This document shows positions 38,966 through 48,984 of a DNA stretch of 64,000 nt, in pieces. The notes beneath the pieces are model-generated. The model worked only from the letters and a program-made list of their open reading frames with translations, searched no databases and was not told the DNA's origin. The stretch's first letter is position 1. Every line of letters starts with the position of its first letter. The position numbers and the translations under genes are program-made. Source of the stretch: an uncultured Ruegeria sp. (GTDB taxonomy: Bacteria; Pseudomonadota; Alphaproteobacteria; Rhodobacterales; Rhodobacteraceae); the NCBI RefSeq assembly GCF_947497005.1, contig NZ_CANMFF010000013.1, positions 89,062-153,061 of the forward strand, written 5' to 3'.

Positions 38966-40108
38966 TCAGGGTTTCAGCGGCAGGCGCTGCCGCACCAGCT
39001 CTGCCCAAAGATTTGCGCCCAGCGGGAGCAATTGGTCGTTGAAATCGTAATCAGCCGAGTGCAGCGGGCGGCCATTCGACCCTTCGGTCCCGTTTCCAAT
39101 AAGCAGGAAACACCCGGGCACAGCGGCGGCGAACTCAGCGAAATCTTCGGAAAAAGACATGGCGGACCGGTCTCCGTCCACCTCCAGTCCCACAGCCGCC
39201 GCCGCCGAAACAACGTGCGATGCGCCATCGGTGTCATTGATTGCCTCAATGAACACGTTGCGGAAACCCACCGTCACGTCGACACCATGGCTTTGGGCCA
39301 CACCCGCCGCGATCTGACGCATGTTGTGCTCGATCAGCTTGCGGTCATCCGGTGACATGGCCCGCGCGTCACCTTTCAAAACGGTGTGCCCCGGAAGAAC
39401 ATTGCGCTGCCCGTCCGTGATGAACTCGGTCACCGAAACCACCGCGCCGGATGAGGGCGCAAGTTTTCTCGAGACAATGGTTTGCAAGGCCAGAACCAGT
39501 TCCGCTGCGGGTGTGATCGTTTCGCGCCCGACATGGGGCATCGAAGCATGGCCGCCCTGACCGGTGATCGTGATCTCGAACAGGCTTTCACTGCAACAGA
39601 TCACTCCGGCACGGGTGGAAACCCGCCCAACAGGCTCACCCGGCAGATTGTGGGCGCCGTAAACCTCGTCAATCGGGAAGTGCTGCAAAACACCCTCATT
39701 GATCATCGCCCTTGCACCCAACCCGTGCTCTTCGTTGGGCTGAAACAGGAAAACAACCGTGCCGTCGAAGCTCGGGTCTTTGGCCAACATCTCGGCTGCA
39801 CCAAGCAGCATGGTTGTGTGCCCATCATGGCCGCAAGCATGCATGACGCCTTCGTTTTGCGACTTGTAGTCAAACGTATTGACCTCGGCGATGGGTAGCG
39901 CGTCGAAATCCGCACGCAGCCCGATAGCCCGGTTACCAACACCCGACTTTAAAACGCCAACAACACCGACACCTTCATGCACTTCGATGCCAAGGCTTCG
40001 CAGGTGTTCAGCAATCCGCGCCTTGGTCCAGTCTTCCTGAAACCCAAGCTCGGGGTTACGATGAAATTCGTGGCGCAATGCACGCAGGTTTTCTGTCAAA
40101 GCGGTCAT
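38966..40108 (-). CDS. M20-family amidohydrolase/aminoacylase
   Basis: LRHEFHRNPELGFQEDWT, HACGHDGHTTMLLGAAEML, GQGGHASMPH. ATG at 40108. Confidence 0.9.
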   Translation of the reverse strand: MTALTENLRALRHEFHRNPELGFQEDWTKARIAEHLRSLGIEVHEGVGVVGVLKSGVGNRAIGLRADFDALPIAEVNTFDYKSQNEGVMHACGHDGHTTMLLGAAEMLAKDPSFDGTVVFLFQPNEEHGLGARAMINEGVLQHFPIDEVYGAHNLPGEPVGRVSTRAGVICCSESLFEITITGQGGHASMPHVGRETITPAAELVLALQTIVSRKLAPSSGAVVSVTEFITDGQRNVLPGHTVLKGDARAMSPDDRKLIEHNMRQIAAGVAQSHGVDVTVGFRNVFIEAINDTDGASHVVSAAAAVGLEVDGDRSAMSFSEDFAEFAAAVPGCFLLIGNGTEGSNGRPLHSADYDFNDQLLPLGANLWAELVRQRLPLKP

Positions 40109-40217
40109 GGCAATTCTTCCTCTTCGACGTGTTGCCTCAAGTGATTGAAACAAGTTTATTGCAAACGACCTGAAAAAAGGGCTCTAGTTTGACACAAATC
40201 ATGCAAGTTTCTTTCAT

Positions 40218-40679
40218 ATGACACAATTGGACGATTTTGACCGCGCGATCCTGCGGATTTTGCAGACAGACAACAGAACCACGCAACACAAGATTGGCGA
40301 AGCCGTGAATCTGTCCGCGCCGTCCGTGCAGCGTCGCATCCGCCGGATGGAAGCGGAAGGTGTGATCAGTGCCAATGTGGCCATTGTTGATCCTGCGACT
40401 GTGGGTCTTCAGCTTACAATATTCGTTGAACTGGAGTTGGTCAGCGAAACCCCCGACGAGATAGATGCGGTCAAGAAAACACTGCTAAACGCGCCGGAAG
40501 TCCAACAGTGCTATTACGTAACCGGTGAAGTGGATTTCATGGTTGTCGTGGTCGTAGAAAACATGGCGATCTACGAAGATTTCACCCGCCGGATATTCTT
40601 TGAAAACGGCAATATTCGAAAGTTTAAAACCTTCGTATCTATGGACACCATCAAATCCGGGAGTGCATTGGGATTCTGA
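40218..40679 (+). CDS. Lrp/AsnC family transcriptional regulator
   Basis: LDDFDRAILRILQTDNRTTQHKIGEAVNLSAPSVQRRIRRMEAEGVI plus RAM domain. Confidence 0.92.
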   Translation: MTQLDDFDRAILRILQTDNRTTQHKIGEAVNLSAPSVQRRIRRMEAEGVISANVAIVDPATVGLQLTIFVELELVSETPDEIDAVKKTLLNAPEVQQCYYVTGEVDFMVVVVVENMAIYEDFTRRIFFENGNIRKFKTFVSMDTIKSGSALGF

Positions 40680-40705
40680 GCGATACAAGGAGCCGACTTT
40701 GACAT

Positions 40706-40734
40706 GCCGAGACGTGTTCCGCACACGTCACGGC
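40706..40734. terminator. Hairpin between convergent CDSs
   Basis: GCCG-A-GACGTGT-TCCGC-ACACGTC-A-CGGC: 7-bp plus 4-bp stems separated by an A/A mismatch; between CDS ends 40679 (+) and 40754 (-). Confidence 0.55.
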
Positions 40735-40753
40735 GCTTCGACAGTGTATTTAG

Positions 40754-42772
40754 CTACATTCCATTGCGAGGGATGACATGCGTGTGTTCTTCCTCAAAGA
40801 TCATCTCGTCTCCTGACCATGCCTTCAGGCGCGAGGTTAAATGAAATTCGGTGGCCGTCGCCCGCTGTTCGGAAAAGGTCCAGATCTTGGCCGACCAGTC
40901 CTCGCGGTCGAAACCGGCGGTTTGTTCCATCGTGGCAACAGCCGACAGCGGGTCGCCCGGATGGATCGTATACTTCCGATCTGACACGTCGCTCAGCACC
41001 GTTCCAATATCGTCGAGGCGGAAATCGCCTACGGGCCCAAAGACGCCTCCGTCCAGGAAAAACCTGTGCGTCATCTCGCCATTAGTCAGGTCTGTGTTGA
41101 CCGAGCGCTCCATCGAGCCCGAGCGCACTTTTGTCTTTCTGGGAGCGACAGCGGGTGCTTTCGGCTCCGGCAGTGGACGTGGTTCCGATGCTTCAGTATC
41201 CTGACTGCGGATCGGCAGGGTCAGGTGCGAGCTACCCGGCCTGATTGTGAGCGTTACCGGTTCAGGTGCGGGCCAAAGAACGGGCCAATAGGTCGACGCG
41301 ATTTGCAAGACAATGCGATGACCCGGTAAAACCCGATAACCAGTTCCATACATCGGAACAGTTACCGTCATCTCTTCACCGGGTGTGATCGGTGTGGGCA
41401 CGGTGTCGCTGATCCGGTGGTTGAGGTTGCAGAAACCCCGCGCAATCAGCGTTTGCGCGCCATCTGGGGCCTTATCCACCAACAGCGTCGCGACAAAGCC
41501 CTGGGTCTGATCTGCTGACATTGTCAAATCGACAGAAGGCTGCCCCAAAATATCAAGCGCGTCTTCAAGTGGTGCGCCTGTGAACTGCAGCGCCCCGCCG
41601 GCATCGATCCGGCAGTCCGCTGCCATGTCCCCGGGAATGGCGAAAGAGCACATATCGCCCGCAGCAGCCCCGAAGTTCTGAGGCGAGCAAATCGAAAGCG
41701 TCGCTCCGGAAGCGGGTTTTTCCTCCAGTGCCAGTTCATTCAGCCACAGGGCCTGATTTGCGACATTCGGTGACGGCCAGCTCGGCTCTTCGATCCATCG
41801 CCCCTTGCGTTCTATATGAGTGCCGGTCGGCGCTGCACTGTCTTGCAGGAAAAACCGCAAGGGCGGTTCATCCATCAATCCAGTGTCGATACCCTTCAAC
41901 CAGTGATCCCAAAATCGGATCACCTCTCCTACAAAATCAGCTTTGGGACCCGGCACCCCTTCATGCGGGTAAAGATGTGCCCAGGGGCCCATCAGGATCT
42001 TAACCGGTCCGCTGAGATGTTCGGCAATGCGGAACGGTGTGTCGCGATATAGATCCATCCACCCGCCAAAAAAGTAGACCGGCACTTCGACGTCAGAATA
42101 ATTCTCGCAGATCGAACCGCGCCGCCACATCTCGTCATGAGTTTGGTGTTCCAGCCACTTGGCAGGCCAGAATTCAGCTTCTTCCAATCGCTCGCGCCAC
42201 ATGTCGATCCAGCGGTCCGCGCCGACAACCTCTGGGTCCGGCGGCAGAACGTTATAGAGTTGCATGATCGAGCCCCACCAGAAATTGTCGTTGGCCAGGC
42301 AACCGCCGTAAAAGTGAATGTCTTCGCGCCACCGGTCATCCGTACCCATCACCGGTGCAATCGCCTTCAGCGCCGGGGGGCGGGTCGCGGCCACCTGAAA
42401 CGCGTTGTACGCACCCCAGCTTTTGCCAAACATTCCGACATTTCCATCGCACCAGTCCTGATCGGCAATCCACTGGATGATGTCGTGGCCATCCCGAATC
42501 TCCTGATGCGAATATTCATCTTCGGCGACGCCTTCGCTGTCACCGTAGCCCCGAATGTCGACGCGGATCGATGCGTACCCGGCGGCTGCAAAATGCGGAT
42601 GCATGCTTTCGTCTCGCATCCGGGTTCTGTCCCGGCGGCGATAAGGGATGTATTCGAGGATACAGGGCAGAGGGTTGCTGTTCGCACTTTCCGGCAACCA
42701 AAGGCGCGCTGCAAGATTTGTACCATCCGGCAGCGGGATCCAAACGGTTTCGATGACCTCTATATTGCTCAT
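40754..42772 (-). CDS. CocE/NonD (X-Pro dipeptidyl-peptidase S15) family hydrolase
   Basis: IPLPDGTNLAARLWLP, YRRRDRTRMRDE, GNVGMFGKSWGAYNAFQVAATRPPALKAI. Confidence 0.88.
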   Translation of the reverse strand: MSNIEVIETVWIPLPDGTNLAARLWLPESANSNPLPCILEYIPYRRRDRTRMRDESMHPHFAAAGYASIRVDIRGYGDSEGVAEDEYSHQEIRDGHDIIQWIADQDWCDGNVGMFGKSWGAYNAFQVAATRPPALKAIAPVMGTDDRWREDIHFYGGCLANDNFWWGSIMQLYNVLPPDPEVVGADRWIDMWRERLEEAEFWPAKWLEHQTHDEMWRRGSICENYSDVEVPVYFFGGWMDLYRDTPFRIAEHLSGPVKILMGPWAHLYPHEGVPGPKADFVGEVIRFWDHWLKGIDTGLMDEPPLRFFLQDSAAPTGTHIERKGRWIEEPSWPSPNVANQALWLNELALEEKPASGATLSICSPQNFGAAAGDMCSFAIPGDMAADCRIDAGGALQFTGAPLEDALDILGQPSVDLTMSADQTQGFVATLLVDKAPDGAQTLIARGFCNLNHRISDTVPTPITPGEEMTVTVPMYGTGYRVLPGHRIVLQIASTYWPVLWPAPEPVTLTIRPGSSHLTLPIRSQDTEASEPRPLPEPKAPAVAPRKTKVRSGSMERSVNTDLTNGEMTHRFFLDGGVFGPVGDFRLDDIGTVLSDVSDRKYTIHPGDPLSAVATMEQTAGFDREDWSAKIWTFSEQRATATEFHLTSRLKAWSGDEMIFEEEHTHVIPRNGM

Positions 42773-42860
42773 TTCCGGTCCTTGTTACTTGGGCGCACAC
42801 CCGGTTCGATATGTGAATTGTAGCAGGTAATCTTTGTGGCAAAGCTGTTGTCTGATGATG

Positions 42861-44900
42861 TCACCACCGGAGGCCCAGCCGCAGCGCGTCATAGATGGCC
42901 GCGTGTATGTTGCGCGACGAGACAGCGTCTCCGATGCGATAAAGATCAAATTCAGCCTCTGGGTCTGTTTGTGGAAACACGTTTCCTGCGCTGGCGACCA
43001 AAGCATCATGATCCACTGCCCCACGGTTTTTCGACAGCGGTTTCAGGTCGAAATAGAGATCATCCAACGGCAAGGTGCCCTGATTGACAATGACCTGATC
43101 ATAAATGCGTTTTTCTACCAGATCCGAGTAATCCGTCCCTATGGCGGCTTCTAGTTGGTTACCTGATCGCTTCAACGATTTCAGCGTCCGGGTGACAGTG
43201 AACACGGCCCCCGTTTTTTGCAGCGCGCGCATGTAAGGCACCAGATTCATACCCATGATCTCAGGCGCAAAGCTGCGGTCGCGCGTCATGATCTCAACCC
43301 GCGTACCTGTTTCAGCGATAATCTCGGCGGCCATCAAGGCGGGGTGGTCTCCTGCATCATCGTAGATCAGAACGTTCTCACCCGGTTGCACGTCGCCTGA
43401 AAGGATATCCCACGCTGAAACCGCCAGTTCGTTGCCGGTTTCCAGAATTGACGTCTCAGGCAACCCCCCAGTTGCGATCACGACCATATCCGGTGAAAGA
43501 GACGTGATATCATCGATCTCTGCAAATATGTTGAAGTGGAATTTCACATTTCGCGCGGCACATTGTGCCATGCGCCAATCGATGATCCCAATCATCTCGG
43601 CCCGTCGCCGGGATTGCGCGGTCAGACGAACCTGACCGCCAGGCTCAGCGGCGGCCTCCAGCACCGTAACATCATGCCCGCGCTCTGCTGCCACGCGCGC
43701 CGCTTCCAGCCCGCCTGGGCCTGCACCCACAATGACCGCCCGACGGCGCGTTTCGGCTGTGGGGATCACGTGGGGCATCGACAATTCGCGCCCGGTGGCA
43801 GGGTTATGAATGCACAGCGCTTCACCGGCCTGATAAATCCGATCCAGGCAGTAAGTAGCGCCAACGCAGGGTCGGATGGCGTCTTCCTGACCGGCCTGAA
43901 TCTTAGAAACGATCATCGGGTCGGCCATATGCGCCCGGGTCATGCCGACCATATCCAGCAAGCCGGACGCCACTGCATGTCGTGCAGTCGCCACATCCGG
44001 AATGCGCGACGCGTGGAAGGTCGGCATCCCGATTTCAGCCCGCACTTGCCCGGCAAAATCCAGATGTGGTGCGCTTTTCATTCCTTGTACCGGGATCACA
44101 TCCGTCATCGCCGGGTCTGTATGAATGCGCCCGCGAATAACGTTCAGGAAATCGACATGTCCGCTGTCTCGCAACCTTCTGGCGATCTCCAGCCCTTCTG
44201 TCTGGGTGATGCCGCCCTTTTCTATCTCATCTGCGGTGTAGCGGACGCCGACGATGAAATCGTTCCCGACACGGTCACGGATTGCATCCAGAACCATGAA
44301 GCCGAACCGCAGCCTGTTGTCGAGGTTGCCGCTATAAGGCGCGTCCATCGTGTTGGTGAGAGGGGACCAGAATTGATCGATCAGGTGGCCGTAGGCTTGC
44401 AACTCAATCCCGTCGAGACCCGCGGCCAGCATACGTTCGGCGGCATCGGCGTAATCGGTCACGATCCGCTCGATATCATGATCTTCCATCTTTTTGGCAA
44501 AGGCCCGGTGTGCCGGTTCGCGATAATGCGATGACGAGACGGATGGCAGCCAGTCGCCTTTGTTCCATCCCGTTCGCCGCCCCAGATGGGTCAGCTGGAT
44601 CATCACAGCGCAGCCGTGAGCGTGGCAGGCATCGGTCAGTTCTGCCATCCAGCGCACGACTTCATCCTTGTAGGCAAGGATGTTGTTGAACACCGGCGGG
44701 CTGTCGCGACTGACGGTGGCAGAGCCCGCAGTCATTGTCATCGCCACACCTGCTTTTGCACGTATCTCATGATAGGCGCGGTAGCGTTCTTTGGGCATGC
44801 CATCTTCGGGATAGGCAGGCTCATGGCTGGTCGTCATGATCCTGTTTTTCAGGGTCAGATGCTTCAGCTGATACGGCTGCAGCAGGGCATCGCGGCTCAT
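42861..44900 (-). CDS. NADH:flavin oxidoreductase, N-methylproline demethylase (StcD)/DgcA-like
   Basis: OYE-like TIM barrel plus Fe-S and FAD domains: YQLKHLTLKNRIMTTSHEPAYPEDGMPKERYRAYHEIRAKAGVAMTMTAGSA...CVGATYCLDRIY...VIVGAGPGGLEAARVAAERGHDVTVLEA. Confidence 0.83.
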   Translation of the reverse strand: MSRDALLQPYQLKHLTLKNRIMTTSHEPAYPEDGMPKERYRAYHEIRAKAGVAMTMTAGSATVSRDSPPVFNNILAYKDEVVRWMAELTDACHAHGCAVMIQLTHLGRRTGWNKGDWLPSVSSSHYREPAHRAFAKKMEDHDIERIVTDYADAAERMLAAGLDGIELQAYGHLIDQFWSPLTNTMDAPYSGNLDNRLRFGFMVLDAIRDRVGNDFIVGVRYTADEIEKGGITQTEGLEIARRLRDSGHVDFLNVIRGRIHTDPAMTDVIPVQGMKSAPHLDFAGQVRAEIGMPTFHASRIPDVATARHAVASGLLDMVGMTRAHMADPMIVSKIQAGQEDAIRPCVGATYCLDRIYQAGEALCIHNPATGRELSMPHVIPTAETRRRAVIVGAGPGGLEAARVAAERGHDVTVLEAAAEPGGQVRLTAQSRRRAEMIGIIDWRMAQCAARNVKFHFNIFAEIDDITSLSPDMVVIATGGLPETSILETGNELAVSAWDILSGDVQPGENVLIYDDAGDHPALMAAEIIAETGTRVEIMTRDRSFAPEIMGMNLVPYMRALQKTGAVFTVTRTLKSLKRSGNQLEAAIGTDYSDLVEKRIYDQVIVNQGTLPLDDLYFDLKPLSKNRGAVDHDALVASAGNVFPQTDPEAEFDLYRIGDAVSSRNIHAAIYDALRLGLRW

Positions 44901-45174
44901 GAAAACCCGCCCTTTTCCGGAGCTTCAGGCGTCAGGTGGTCAACCTCGCTGTCTGGCGATGGAATCGCCAATGGCAGATCGGTTGCAATATCGTTGGGCA
45001 TGCGACGCTCCGAAATTGAGACAAGCGGTGAAACTCTGTACCGATTGAAAGCAGACTGATATTTTTCCGTCAAACTTCTTGTGCATACCAGTCGTCTTGT
45101 TTCGACCAAATATTCTCCGGCGATCAACCGCCAACAAGTGAACCAAAGCAAGAGCGCTCAGGCGTCTGATCGGT

Positions 45175-46041
45175 TCAACCTTGCGAAACCAACCACTCGA
45201 TCACTTTCTGAATCTCGCGCCTGTTTCGGCTTCCGTCTTGCGCTTCGACAAAATACCCGTGCGTTGGCGTGATATCTTCATCGAACAGACGAACAACCCG
45301 GCCTTCCCTTAGGTCCTGATCAATCAAGGGCAACCAGCCGACCACTGCGCCCTGACCCTCGGCGGCACCGCGCAACAAAACGTTGGCATCTTCGAACACA
45401 ACGCCCACGAGTGGCGCCTCGGGCTGCACATTCAGCGCAGCAAACCAGTCCAGCCATCCCCAGTGGTTTCGCTGGTGTAGGATGGGTTTGGTCAGCAAAT
45501 CCTTCGGCGCGCTGATCGGGCCGTGCAGATTGATATATCTTTCGCTGGCAATAGCGACAGGGCGCAGCTCCAGAAGTTTGGTTGCGCTGCGGGGCATGTC
45601 CGCAAGGCGCTGCCAACTGATTACAATATCCGACTGGGTCTGATCATCCATGCGTGGTCGATAGGTTGGCACCACCTCAAGGTCGATGCCGGGAAACCTC
45701 TGCCACAAGTCGCTGACCCGCGGCATCAGCCAGCGCGCCGTGAAAATTGGACCTGCGGCAAGGCGAACTACCTTACGCGATGCTCTGCGAAGGGACTCGA
45801 CAGTCTCTTCCAACATTCCGTAGGCCTGCGAGGTTGTTTCAGCCAGACGCATCCCGTCCTCCGTCAGCCTGACCTCGCGCCCCGCCCGTTCAAACAGAAG
45901 CGTTCCAAGCTGATCTTCCAACCCACGAATATGATGGCTGATCGCGGTCGGCGTTACCGCGAGCCGCTCGGCCGCCGCGCGGAAACTGCCGGTTTTTGCA
46001 GCGGCATCAAAAGCACGCAACGCGGAAAGGGATGGAAGCAT
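45175..46041 (-). CDS. LysR-family transcriptional regulator (GcvA-like)
   Basis: LPSLSALRAFDAAAKTGSFRAAAERLAVTPTAISHHIRGLEDQLGTLLFER; divergent from the MttB operon. Confidence 0.9.
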   Translation of the reverse strand: MLPSLSALRAFDAAAKTGSFRAAAERLAVTPTAISHHIRGLEDQLGTLLFERAGREVRLTEDGMRLAETTSQAYGMLEETVESLRRASRKVVRLAAGPIFTARWLMPRVSDLWQRFPGIDLEVVPTYRPRMDDQTQSDIVISWQRLADMPRSATKLLELRPVAIASERYINLHGPISAPKDLLTKPILHQRNHWGWLDWFAALNVQPEAPLVGVVFEDANVLLRGAAEGQGAVVGWLPLIDQDLREGRVVRLFDEDITPTHGYFVEAQDGSRNRREIQKVIEWLVSQG

Positions 46042-46150
46042 GACAACCTTATTGATGAGTTGGGCTCACTAATTGCTGAGGAAAGACCATTTGTAAACAA
46101 CGGATACTTCCTGCAATTTTCAAGAGAACGTAAGTTGGACTCATGTCAAA

Positions 46151-47695
46151 ATGACCTCAACAGCCCGCAGGCGTGGCCGCAAGAAACGCATAAACCAAGC
46201 GACGCAACCCACATCGAACCCGCCAGTTTGGCCGGGTATTTCCGGGGGGCGGTTGAAACCCCTTTCTCCTCAAGAGGTCGCGCTGGTCGAGGAAACAGCG
46301 CTCTCCCTGCTGGAAACGCTCGGCCTGAGCCAAGCTATTCCGTCCATGATCGACAAGGTGCTTGCAGCGGGTGGGTCGCTGTCCAAAGACAAACGGCTGC
46401 TTTTCCCTCGCCCACTTGTGCGCAAGGCAATCACCGAAGCCAGCCGCAATTTTATCCTGTGCGGGCAAAGGCCCGAACAGGATCTGCACATCAGTCAAGC
46501 CTGCGTGCACATGTCAACCGGCGGCGCGGCTCCGGGAGTGTTTGACCTGGACACAGGCGAATATCGGGATTCATCGCTGATCGATCTCTATGACGCGGCG
46601 CGGATCGTCGACCGGATGGACAATATCCACCATTTCAGCCGATCGGTCGTGGCCCGCGACATCGAAGACAACGCGGTGATGGATCTCAACACCGCTTTTG
46701 CCTGCCTGACCGGCACAGCCAAACATGTGTCGATCTCGATCAGCGAACCCGGCAATGTGCCTGAAATTGCCCAGCTGTGCTACGCCATTGCGGGTGACGA
46801 AGACGCCTTTCGTGCCCGCCCGTTCCTGACCGTGATGGTGTGCCACGTCGTGCCGCCCATGCGCTTTGCCGAAGAGGCATGCGAGGTTCTCGAAGCCGCA
46901 ATTCTGGCCGGGTTCCCGGTTCAACTGATCAGCGCGGGACAGGCAGGAGCAACCAGTCCGGCGACCATTGCAGGGTCTTTGGTTCAAGCCGTCGCAGAAA
47001 CGCTGGCAGGGCTGGTGTTCGCTCGCCTTGTTGACCCGCAGGTCAAGGCGATCTTTGCCCCCAAGCCGTTGGTAGCAGACCTGCGTACCGGTTCTATGTG
47101 CGGCGGCGGCGGGGAACAGGCGATCCTGATGGCCGGGGCCGCTCAGATGGGGCGGCATTTCGATCTGCCGACCTCTTCCATCGCGGGTATTACCGACGCC
47201 AAATGTCTGGATGCGCAATACGGGGCCGAGAAGTCGTTGGCCGTGACCATGGCTGCCCATGCGGGTTCGAACATCGTGACTCAGGCGGCAGGGATGCAGG
47301 CCAGTCTGCTTGGGGTCAGTCACGCGGCCTATGTCAGTGACAATGACATGCTGGGTAACATCCTGCGCACCTTGCGCGGAATCGAGGCCACGCCTGAGAA
47401 TATTGCCGCCGATATCATTGCCGACGTTTGCCGGGGCGAAGGGCATTATCTGGGCGAGCAGCACACGTTCAACCGCATGAAATCGGATTATTTCTATCCT
47501 GACATAGGTGATCGCAAAACACCTCGGGAATGGCAGGAAGACGGCAGCCACCCGATCAGCGACATTGCCCGGGACAGGGCGCGCGAGATTCTGTCCAGCC
47601 ACTATCCGCAGCATATTCCCGATAATGTCGATCGCGCACTGCGGGCTCGTTTCGACATCCGTCTTTTGCGACACCAGATCGGTAGATCCTCATGA
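46151..47695 (+). CDS. MttB-family (trimethylamine methyltransferase superfamily) protein, non-pyrrolysine
   Basis: Paralogue of 25209-26711: HMSTGGAAPGVFDL, VCHVVPPMRFAEEACEVLEAAILAGFPVQLISAGQAGATSPATIAG, GITDAKCLDAQYGAEKSLAVTMAAHAGSNI; uninterrupted frame. Confidence 0.87.
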   Translation: MTSTARRRGRKKRINQATQPTSNPPVWPGISGGRLKPLSPQEVALVEETALSLLETLGLSQAIPSMIDKVLAAGGSLSKDKRLLFPRPLVRKAITEASRNFILCGQRPEQDLHISQACVHMSTGGAAPGVFDLDTGEYRDSSLIDLYDAARIVDRMDNIHHFSRSVVARDIEDNAVMDLNTAFACLTGTAKHVSISISEPGNVPEIAQLCYAIAGDEDAFRARPFLTVMVCHVVPPMRFAEEACEVLEAAILAGFPVQLISAGQAGATSPATIAGSLVQAVAETLAGLVFARLVDPQVKAIFAPKPLVADLRTGSMCGGGGEQAILMAGAAQMGRHFDLPTSSIAGITDAKCLDAQYGAEKSLAVTMAAHAGSNIVTQAAGMQASLLGVSHAAYVSDNDMLGNILRTLRGIEATPENIAADIIADVCRGEGHYLGEQHTFNRMKSDYFYPDIGDRKTPREWQEDGSHPISDIARDRAREILSSHYPQHIPDNVDRALRARFDIRLLRHQIGRSS

Positions 47696-48984
47696 AAAGC
47701 CACGACCTCAACGCCCGCGCCCAAGCGGTGATGCCCGGCGGCGTCAGTCACGAACTGCGTTATAAAACCCCGCCCCCGATCTATTTCGAACGCGCTCAAG
47801 GGGCCGAGAAATGGGATGTGGACGGCAAACGCTATATCGATTTCAAACTGGGTGCGGCCAGTCAGATTCTCGGCCACGCGCACCCCGAGATAGCCTTGGC
47901 GGTGGCGCAGCAAATGGCACGGATGCCCTATACCGCCGACTGCCACCCGCTTGAGGTCGAATGGGCTGAGTGGCTGAACCGCTTGTTCCCGTCTGCCGAG
48001 CGAGTACGCTTTACCGGGTCTGGCACTGAATCGACCATGCTGGCCCTACGGTTGGGCCGTGCGCATTCGGGTCGGGATAAGGTGCTGCGTATCGACGGGC
48101 ATTTTCACGGCTGGCACGACATGCTGCTCAAAGGTGCCAAACCCGGCAGCGACTTGCCGCCTTCGATGGGCATACCGCAGGTCGTCAGCGATCTGACCGT
48201 CGTGGCGCCACCGGATCTGGATGCAATCGCGATGCTGCTGAACAAAGACACGCTGCTCGGAACGGTTTTCGTTGAAGCATCGGGCGCGAATTACGGCTCG
48301 GTGCCTCTGCCCGACGGCTTCCTGCAGGGGGTCCGGGCGCTGACCGATCAAACAGGTCATGTGCTGATCTTTGACGAGGTGATCACCGGCCTGCGCTGGT
48401 CTCCGGGTGGGCGGCAGGCGCGTGACGGGGTGACGCCGGATCTGACAACGCTGGCCAAGGTCGTTACCGGCGGGCTTCCCGGCGGAGCCGTTCTGGGCAA
48501 GGTCGGGATCATGGACTTGCTCAGCCCCGGTGAAACCCGCGATGGGCTGTCGCCTCCGGTCAGCCACAAGGGTACGTTCAACGCCGCCCCGATGGTCGCC
48601 GCAGGAGCGGTCAAGGCGATGGAAATCCTCTCGACAGGCGACGTTCAGGCCCACGCTGATGCGATGGCCGCGCGATTGCGCGATGGCTTCAATGCAGTGT
48701 TCCAAACGCTGGACGTACAAGCGCTGGCCTATGGAGAAAGCTCGACCTGCCATCTCTTTTTCGGCGGCCGATCAATTGATGGGCTCGACGCTGCTGCAAT
48801 CCGCAAAACCCCTCTCGCTGTTGTCAAAGGGTTGCGCGACGGGTTGCAGGAGAGAGGCGTGGATTTCATGTCTTTCACCTCTTGCGTCACCGGCCTGCCG
48901 CATACACCAGACCTGATTGACGAGGCAGTCGCACATTTCCACGACACAATATCGGACCTCGTCCGCGACGGAGTGCTGTCATGA
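47692..48984 (+). CDS. Class III aminotransferase (glutamate-1-semialdehyde aminomutase-like)
   Basis: MPGGVSHELRYKTPPPIYFERAQGAEKWDVDGKRYIDF, FTGSGTESTMLALRLGRA, LIFDEVITGLRW, TTLAKVVTGGLPGGAV; ATGA coupled to MttB. Confidence 0.88.
   Translation: MKSHDLNARAQAVMPGGVSHELRYKTPPPIYFERAQGAEKWDVDGKRYIDFKLGAASQILGHAHPEIALAVAQQMARMPYTADCHPLEVEWAEWLNRLFPSAERVRFTGSGTESTMLALRLGRAHSGRDKVLRIDGHFHGWHDMLLKGAKPGSDLPPSMGIPQVVSDLTVVAPPDLDAIAMLLNKDTLLGTVFVEASGANYGSVPLPDGFLQGVRALTDQTGHVLIFDEVITGLRWSPGGRQARDGVTPDLTTLAKVVTGGLPGGAVLGKVGIMDLLSPGETRDGLSPPVSHKGTFNAAPMVAAGAVKAMEILSTGDVQAHADAMAARLRDGFNAVFQTLDVQALAYGESSTCHLFFGGRSIDGLDAAAIRKTPLAVVKGLRDGLQERGVDFMSFTSCVTGLPHTPDLIDEAVAHFHDTISDLVRDGVLS

Noticed and set aside
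43536-44534. 332-aa plus-strand ORF opposite the NADH:flavin oxidoreductase
   Set aside because: Shadow ORF; low-complexity, histidine/arginine-rich translation without domain signature.
46571-47674. 367-aa minus-strand ORF opposite MttB
   Set aside because: Overlaps a clear MttB homologue; not supported.
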